Shown here: positions 19,183 to 22,972 of the stretch, piece by piece
Position numbering within the stretch: the stretch's first letter is position 1
Layout of the letters: each line of letters begins with the position of its first letter
IMG/VR virus record: IMGVR_UViG_3300025892_000167
Span: 1-22,972 of that record
Origin: a virus
Length of the DNA stretch: 22,972 bases
Reading direction: 5' to 3' (one strand)
Program-made: the position numbers and the translations under genes
Notes under the pieces: generated by a model
Seen by the model: only the letters and a program-made list of their open reading frames with translations
The model's database searches: none
Told to the model about the DNA's origin: nothing

Positions 19183-19211
19183 TTGACAAACGTCAAGGTA
19201 TTTGTTATTAT
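19183..19211 (+). promoter_or_regulatory. Sigma70-type promoter with inverted repeat over -35
   Basis: TTGACA (19183-19188), 17-base spacer, TATTAT (19206-19211). The -35 box is inside the perfect inverted repeat CTTGAC (19182-19187) / GTCAAG (19192-19197), which may be an operator. Expected start about 19218, close to the AGGAG ribosome binding site of the next gene. Confidence 0.72.
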
Positions 19212-19229
19212 TAAAAATAGGAGAAAATT

Positions 19230-19457
19230 ATGATTGATAAAGTGATATATTGGTTAAGGAAAACTACAGAGGTAGGTGTTTGCTTAATCGCATTAAGTAT
19301 CGTTGCAGAAATACTATTTGGTGTCTACACACCATTCTTCCCACCAGTCATAGAGAATGTTGTGTTCTTTGTTGCTGAGTTAGGTGAAGAAGGATTAATA
19401 GGTATAGTTGCAATAGGAATATTATGGGCTATCTATGCAAGGAATAATGAAAAATAG
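19230..19457 (+). CDS. Small two-TM membrane protein (75 aa)
   Basis: Two hydrophobic segments: about 12-33 (TTEVGVCLIALSIVAEILFG) and about 54-70 (EGLIGIVAIGILWAIY), separated by a loop with FFPPV and an acidic patch (ELGEE). The N-terminus is basic (KVIYWLRK) and the C-terminus polar. Size and topology fit a holin or another small phage membrane protein; neither can be decided. A strong AGGAG (19219-19223) precedes the ATG. It has its own promoter with an overlapping inverted repeat (19182-19197). It is first in a run of small membrane proteins (19230-19897). Confidence 0.65.
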   Translation: MIDKVIYWLRKTTEVGVCLIALSIVAEILFGVYTPFFPPVIENVVFFVAELGEEGLIGIVAIGILWAIYARNNEK

Positions 19458-19539
19458 TTGGATTGTTCTATGGGTTTTACTCTGGTTCGGTTTCATATTC
19501 TATCTAATGTCAGAACACACTAGGTTTTTTGCAGCATGA
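19447..19539 (+). CDS. Single-TM microprotein (30 aa)
   Basis: ATG 19447 overlaps the end of the preceding gene. The product is MKNSWIVLWVLLWFGFIFYL followed by MSEHTRFFAA: basic/polar start, one strongly hydrophobic helix with several Trp, and a short polar tail. It ends in an ATGA overlap with the next gene, so the overlapping chain supports a real gene. Function unknown. A membrane-inserted partner of its neighbours is possible. Confidence 0.6.
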   Translation: MKNSWIVLWVLLWFGFIFYLMSEHTRFFAA

Positions 19540-19778
19540 AAGAATTAGAACCTTTCAGTAAAGAGTGGTTAGAGAAAGAGATAAAGGAATCTTATCCAGC
19601 AGTCATAGGTATGGCTAAAATACGTTGGAGAATATATGAGTGTTGGAATTGGAACGACAAACCATCACTTAAAAAACTAAATATTCTGTGGAGTTTGATA
19701 CCCTATAAGTATCTATGCTACAATCGTTTAGGAATACATATAGTATGGCCTTGGACAAAGAAAGACGTAGAAGGTTAA
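19536..19778 (+). CDS. Hypothetical Trp-rich protein (80 aa)
   Basis: No family recognised. It is rich in Trp, Tyr and Lys (e.g. IRWRIYECWNWNDKPSLKK) with no clear signal peptide, although LNILWSLIPYKYL is moderately hydrophobic. The start overlaps the preceding microprotein (ATGA) and its 3' end overlaps the next small gene by 34 bases. The compact overlapping layout suggests a translationally coupled accessory operon. Confidence 0.55.
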   Translation: MKELEPFSKEWLEKEIKESYPAVIGMAKIRWRIYECWNWNDKPSLKKLNILWSLIPYKYLCYNRLGIHIVWPWTKKDVEG

Positions 19779-19897
19779 GAACCACAGGCAAGTGGTTTGT
19801 GAAACAAGAGAAAGATAAGTGGTTATGGGTTAACTGGACATTTCCACTTGCACTTATTATCAGTTTATTTTTTTATGTAATTACGGAGTTGTTATGA
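19745..19897 (+). CDS. Small single-TM protein (50 aa)
   Basis: Basic N-terminus (ALDKERRRRLRTTGK) followed by one membrane helix near the C-terminus (FPLALIISLFFYVITELL). This is a typical cytoplasmic-in, tail-anchored microprotein. ATG 19745 is preferred because AGGA lies about 10 bases upstream; an ATG at 19715 would extend it further into the preceding gene. It ends in an ATGA overlap with thyX. Confidence 0.5.
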   Translation: MALDKERRRRLRTTGKWFVKQEKDKWLWVNWTFPLALIISLFFYVITELL

Positions 19898-20534
19898 GTG
19901 TTAAATTGATAGACCACATGGGAACAGACCTATCTGTTGTGAACGCAGCCAGAGTATCATTCGCAAAAGAAAATAAAGAATTTGAAGTCGTTGATGATTC
20001 ACGACTCATACGTTATCTAGCAAAACATAATCATTGGAGTCCATTCGGACACGCATCATTACAGTTTCATGTAACCGCCCCCATCTTTGTGGCACGTCAA
20101 TTAGTCAAACACCAAGTTGGACTTGTGTGGAATGAAGTGTCACGAAGATATGTTGATACAGAAGTAGAATTTTATGTTCCTGAAGAGTGGAGAGCGAGGC
20201 CTGATAAAAATATAAAACAAGGTAGTGCAGATAAAGCTGTAGATATAAATCCAAGAGGTGATATTGTTAATCATTATCAACATGCTTTAAAACAAGCCAA
20301 GTGGTCATATGAACAATTAATAAGACAAGGTGTAGCACCAGAAATGGCTAGAATGGTATTACCACAAAGTACAATGACCGAATGGTATTGGAGTGGTACG
20401 CTTATGGCATTTGCAAGAGTATGTAATTTAAGATGTAAAGAAGACGCACAAAAAGAAACACAAGATATTGCAAACGATATAGATAAATTGTGTAGAGAAC
20501 AGTTTCCAGTTAGTTGGAACGCATTAAGAACAAT

Positions 20535-20544
<10 letters not shown>
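19894..20544 (+). CDS. thyX: Flavin-dependent thymidylate synthase ThyX (216 aa)
   Basis: ThyX makes dTMP from dUMP using FAD, NADPH and methylene-tetrahydrofolate. N-terminal SVVNAARVSF and HNHWSPFGHASLQFHVTAP (45-63) are typical of the family. The signature region RQLVKHQVGLVWNEVSRRYV (68-87) departs from the usual RHR-x7-S: KHQ replaces RHR and eight residues precede S83. Downstream FYVPEEWR and RMVLPQSTMTEWYWSGTL fit phage ThyX, and the length is normal. The start is an ATGA overlap with the previous gene. The stop codon lies inside the tRNA-Thr gene (20542-20544, tRNA start 20535). Confidence 0.93.
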
Positions 20545-20610
<66 letters not shown>

Positions 20611-20625
20611 GAATTGAGAGAAAAT

Positions 20626-21357
20626 ATGACAGAAGAAGTTAAGATTGAAGTGATACAGCCATGGTCTAATCTAATATACAAAATTACCATGCCAGATAAC
20701 ATCACACAAGGACTCATAGAACACACAGATAAGATGAGAGAAGACCCAAACACACCAAGTTATGGTCAAAGTCTTGTAGGTCAAGTAGATGAAGAACTAG
20801 AAATAAACATAAGAGAACTTCCTACAAACATACTAAACTTTCTAATAAATTGTAGTCGTGAATGGTTATTCAATCAATTCAATCAAGGATTTGGTTGGGA
20901 GCCGTCATGGAATTTAAAAAAAGAAGATTTGAACATGCAGTTTATCAGCATGTGGACAGTATCCCAGAAAGATGGAGAATACAATCCAATACATACACAC
21001 CCAGCAGCTGCAGTATCAGGCGTTCTCTATCTAAAGATACCAGAATATAAGAAAGATAAAAAGGACACAACAAAACCCCATAAGCAACGCACAGATGATG
21101 GCTCACTTGTGTTTACCAATAATAGTGGTGCAGATAGACGGTATTGTGTAAGTAATTGTAATGTCAATCCAAAGGTTGGTGAATTGTATATATTTGGTGG
21201 TCTACAACCACATCAAGTATATCCATTCCGTAGTTTAGATGGTAAGGGTGAAAGACGTAGCATATCATTTAATATTGTCAACCACCCAATTGACGAAGTT
21301 GAAAAGATAAAATCAGACCATTTTAAATCAAATCAAGGGGTAACATTAAATGACTAA
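20626..21357 (+). CDS. 2OG-Fe(II) oxygenase superfamily protein, paralogue 2 (243 aa)
   Basis: Same family as the product of 16527-17291. Probable iron ligands are H123/H125 in YNPIHTHPAA and H196 in QPHQVYPF; R210 in GERRSISFN would bind 2-oxoglutarate. SGVLYLKIPEY (131-141) is the jelly-roll core strand and QPWSNLIYKITMPD (11-24) is a shared N-terminal segment. The start is ATG 20626 (MTEEVK) after GAGAG; an upstream GTG (20602) lies inside the tRNA. It overlaps the following zinc-ribbon gene by 8 bases. Substrate unknown. Confidence 0.83.
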   Translation: MTEEVKIEVIQPWSNLIYKITMPDNITQGLIEHTDKMREDPNTPSYGQSLVGQVDEELEINIRELPTNILNFLINCSREWLFNQFNQGFGWEPSWNLKKEDLNMQFISMWTVSQKDGEYNPIHTHPAAAVSGVLYLKIPEYKKDKKDTTKPHKQRTDDGSLVFTNNSGADRRYCVSNCNVNPKVGELYIFGGLQPHQVYPFRSLDGKGERRSISFNIVNHPIDEVEKIKSDHFKSNQGVTLND

Positions 21358-21529
21358 CTGTATACATTGTGGCACAGAGTTAATACATGGTGGTGACCAT
21401 GACGGAGATGACGAAGACGAATACGATATGGTTAGCAATTTCAGTTGTCCTAACTGTGAAACGCATGTGCTTGTGTATCATGCATATGAGGAAAAAGAGA
21501 AAGATTTCTACACAGGGCCAGGACACTAA
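21350..21529 (+). CDS. Zinc-ribbon microprotein (59 aa)
   Basis: NCIHCGTE (C4 and C7) and SCPNCET (C33 and C36) form a four-cysteine zinc ribbon around an acidic loop (GGDHDGDDEDEYD). The rest is charged (YHAYEEKEKDFYTGPGH). The ATG lies inside the preceding stop region (8-base overlap), and the stop shares a base with the next ATG (TAATG). Zinc-ribbon microproteins usually bind nucleic acid or protein; no specific role can be claimed. Confidence 0.7.
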   Translation: MTNCIHCGTELIHGGDHDGDDEDEYDMVSNFSCPNCETHVLVYHAYEEKEKDFYTGPGH

Positions 21530-21678
21530 TGTGGAAATATTGGTGCAAGGCAATCGGCATTAAAGCATTTGATGAAGACGATAAGGCAGATAAGGTTGCA
21601 ATCATACGCACAATATGGATATGTTTACATATAATTACATGTTTTGCAATAATAGCCAACACATTAAGACAATGGTAA
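21529..21678 (+). CDS. Small membrane protein (49 aa)
   Basis: The N-terminus WKYWCKAIGIKAFDEDDKAD is polar and followed by one hydrophobic segment (about 24-44, including IWICLHIITCFAIIAN). The GIKAFDEDxKAD...IIRTIW pattern is one I recall from small conserved proteins of T4-like cyanophages, but not with a function. The ATG shares a base with the previous stop. There is no separate ribosome binding site, which points to reinitiation. Confidence 0.62.
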   Translation: MWKYWCKAIGIKAFDEDDKADKVAIIRTIWICLHIITCFAIIANTLRQW

Positions 21679-21735
21679 TACTAAATAGTATCACGTTCAT
21701 CATATAGACGGAAGTACCCAATCTAGGGGAAGGAA

Positions 21736-21759
21736 CGCACTCTTTGAATAAGGAGTGTG
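21736..21759 (+). promoter_or_regulatory. Leader hairpin covering a ribosome binding site
   Basis: CGCACTC (21736-21742) pairs with GAGTGTG (21753-21759), 7 bp with one G-U. The AAGGAG ribosome binding site (21750-21755) of the 33-codon gene at 21762 overlaps its 3' arm, so opening the hairpin could control translation. The whole gap 21679-21761 is G/A-rich (GGGGAAGGAACG just before the stem). Confidence 0.45.
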
Positions 21760-21761
21760 TT

Positions 21762-21863
21762 ATGAATCAACAAACACTAATACAATATCTAAAATTAATA
21801 GAAGAACGCAGACGTAGACGTATAGAAAGAATCCTATACTGGAAACGAATTACTGCGCTCTAA
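21762..21863 (+). CDS. Arg-rich microprotein (33 aa)
   Basis: The 33-residue product begins MNQQTLIQYLKLIEERRRRR and ends with [13 protein letters not shown]: one amphipathic helix with an Arg run. AAGGAG (21750-21755) is 6 bases before the ATG. The gene ends tail-to-tail with the minus-strand oxygenase, overlapping it by 14 bases. A nucleic-acid- or membrane-binding peptide is possible. Its coding status rests on the start signal and on being open, not on a family match. Confidence 0.5.
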   Translation: MNQQTLIQYLKLIEERRRRRIERILYWKRITAL

Positions 21864-22395
21864 GGGTAAAGTCGATTGCGAGTCTTTTCTTATCGGATAG
21901 GATATCGTCAGCCCTATGGGTGACTCTGGGGTCAAATAATAGGAAATCGCATGGTACGAGGGGAAAGACTTTCCCACCATGCGTGAATCCACCACCATCA
22001 ACGGCACAATCCCAATCGGAGTTCAATACACCGAGTAGTTTAATAATCTTCTTGTCTTTCAGAGCATCATTCACATGGTCGGTATGGTAGTTATCCTCTC
22101 TATGTCTATCCTTGAGGGATATACCACAGAAAAGTATCTCTGGATAGAAATACTTTGGTTCTTTCTCATAGATATTCAGAAGAAGACTCATAGCCATACC
22201 AGCCAACTGTGTATCATTGTTTGCATCTTTTTTACCACCATTAACAACATCTAGTTTGAGATGTTTCTTCTCAAAGGGTGAATTAGGGCCCATAGGGTAT
22301 TTCATATGCCAACACTCACTCTGTTGTGCTTGATACTTCATGAACTCTAGAAACATGGGTGTACAGCAATCCTCAATCGTCTTAATGATTGCCAT
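21850..22395 (-). CDS. 2OG-Fe(II) oxygenase, P4H-like (181 aa)
   Basis: Contains a canonical HxD...H...R set: H104 and D106 in [11 protein letters not shown]160 in [11 protein letters not shown], and R171 in [10 protein letters not shown], which would bind 2-oxoglutarate. The connecting region [20 protein letters not shown] and [13 protein letters not shown] is the usual jelly-roll pattern. It differs from the other three oxygenases in the window. I start at ATG 22395 ([10 protein letters not shown]), inside the uvsX 3' end (14-base overlap). The longer frame from 22419 adds only shadow sequence. Substrate unknown; the 14-base overlap with uvsX indicates co-translation. Confidence 0.85.
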   Translation of the reverse strand: MAIIKTIEDCCTPMFLEFMKYQAQQSECWHMKYPMGPNSPFEKKHLKLDVVNGGKKDANNDTQLAGMAMSLLLNIYEKEPKYFYPEILFCGISLKDRHREDNYHTDHVNDALKDKKIIKLLGVLNSDWDCAVDGGGFTHGGKVFPLVPCDFLLFDPRVTHRADDILSDKKRLAIDFTLRAQ

Positions 22396-22972
22396 ATCGG
22401 AATTCCTTGTCAGCGGCAATCTCTATCTTGTCCATGATGTCTTTGGTGAAATACTTCTCTGGGTCATTCAATATGGACTTACCATACTGCTTCGTCCCAT
22501 CAGGCATCTCATATCGTGTGGATACCTTCTTGAATATATCATATTTCTCTGCAAGCTCCAATAGTCCATAATACTTGTCTAATCCCTTGTCATAGGTCAG
22601 ACGTACATCAACCATCTTATTCTCTATGGTCAGACGACTCTTATGATTCTTACAATGCACGATATTACCAACAACCTCTGTACCATCCTTCTCTTTCTTC
22701 TTGGATAGGAAGATAATAGAGGAGGCCGCATATTTCAGACCACTTCCACCACCCATCTCTTTGGTAGGGAACATTGAACCCATAGAGTCATAGGTATGAT
22801 TGGTCACCACCATAGGGACTTTCGCCTTCCCTAATTTCAGGGTTAGCACTCGGAACGCCGCTTTTAACACTTGAGCACGAGTCATATCTCTTGTTTCCTT
22901 ACCATCAGCGGTATCCTCCACCTCTTTGGTGGTAGACAGCATACCCAATGAATCAAGGCAGAGGAACAACGG
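22382..22972 (-). CDS. uvsX: UvsX RecA-like recombinase, 3' part (197 codons visible)
   Basis: The 5' part lies outside the window, on the right. The visible part includes the Walker B strand [11 protein letters not shown] and the helix [20 protein letters not shown]. The loop after [19 protein letters not shown] fits the L1/L2 DNA-binding region of UvsX, with T4-like [20 protein letters not shown]. The C-terminal acidic/helical part YDIFKKV...[14 protein letters not shown] fits UvsX rather than cellular RecA. UvsX drives strand exchange with UvsY and gp32. It overlaps the downstream oxygenase gene by 14 bases. Confidence 0.93.
   Translation of the reverse strand, partial: PLFLCLDSLGMLSTTKEVEDTADGKETRDMTRAQVLKAAFRVLTLKLGKAKVPMVVTNHTYDSMGSMFPTKEMGGGSGLKYAASSIIFLSKKKEKDGTEVVGNIVHCKNHKSRLTIENKMVDVRLTYDKGLDKYYGLLELAEKYDIFKKVSTRYEMPDGTKQYGKSILNDPEKYFTKDIMDKIEIAADKEFRYGNH

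Overview
This window is part of the genome of a T4-like tailed phage (myovirus) of the marine cyanophage/pelagiphage type. It carries recognisable homologues of T4 gp4, gp26/gp51, gp27, gp32, gp33, gp48, gp53, gp54, gp59, UvsX and lysozyme. These are mixed with genes typical of marine T4-like phages: PhoH, 2OG-Fe(II) oxygenases, peroxiredoxin, ThyX and Fe-S assembly proteins. The DNA is AT-rich. The tmRNA is a circularly permuted two-piece type with an ANDNFA-type tag, and a tiny gene resembles alphaproteobacterial PqqA. Together these suggest an alphaproteobacterial host, plausibly SAR11. The host is an inference; the phage type is well supported.

Layout. (1) 1-7216, plus strand: three small unknowns, PhoH, lysozyme, a PD-(D/E)XK exonuclease, a peroxiredoxin, a permuted ssrA (tmRNA) gene, a 24-codon pqqA-like gene, gp33, a 2OG-Fe(II) oxygenase, gp59, a glycosyltransferase-like protein and gp32, closed by a strong terminator. 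(2) 7322-11953, minus strand: a structural block read leftwards as gp4, an unknown structural protein, gp54, gp26 with a -1 frameshift extension resembling gp51, a two-TM protein and a tape-measure-like protein. (3) 12002-15089, plus strand: gp48, gp53 and a gp27-like hub protein. Regions 2 and 3 diverge from a 48-bp gap holding two exact TATAAATA late promoter boxes. (4) 15090-21863, plus strand: densely packed, often overlapping small accessory genes, including a P-loop kinase, an IscA-type carrier, an Nfu-type scaffold, SNase, a Cys-rich protein, ThyX, tRNA-Thr(UGU), two paralogous 2OG-Fe(II) oxygenases, and several small exported or membrane proteins. (5) 21850-22972, minus strand: a fourth 2OG-Fe(II) oxygenase and the 3' part of uvsX, which runs off the window.

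How it fits together. gp32, gp59, UvsX, ThyX and the exonuclease serve DNA replication, recombination and nucleotide supply. gp33 serves late transcription, and exact TATAAATA boxes precede the structural blocks and phoH/lysozyme. The baseplate, hub and tail-tube genes form one assembly programme. The accessory region has a theme of iron, sulfur and redox: four Fe(II)-dependent oxygenases, two Fe-S assembly proteins, a 10-cysteine protein and a peroxiredoxin.

The most noteworthy items are the phage-borne permuted tmRNA directly followed by a PqqA-like RiPP precursor in one promoter-to-terminator cassette, and a gp26/gp51 pair joined by a T TTT TTA slippery heptamer just before the gp26 stop. 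Eight probable small genes (24-64 codons) were identified by direct reading: 3806-3880, 9279-9475, 15151-15321, 17284-17424, 19447-19539, 21350-21529, 21529-21678 and 21762-21863.
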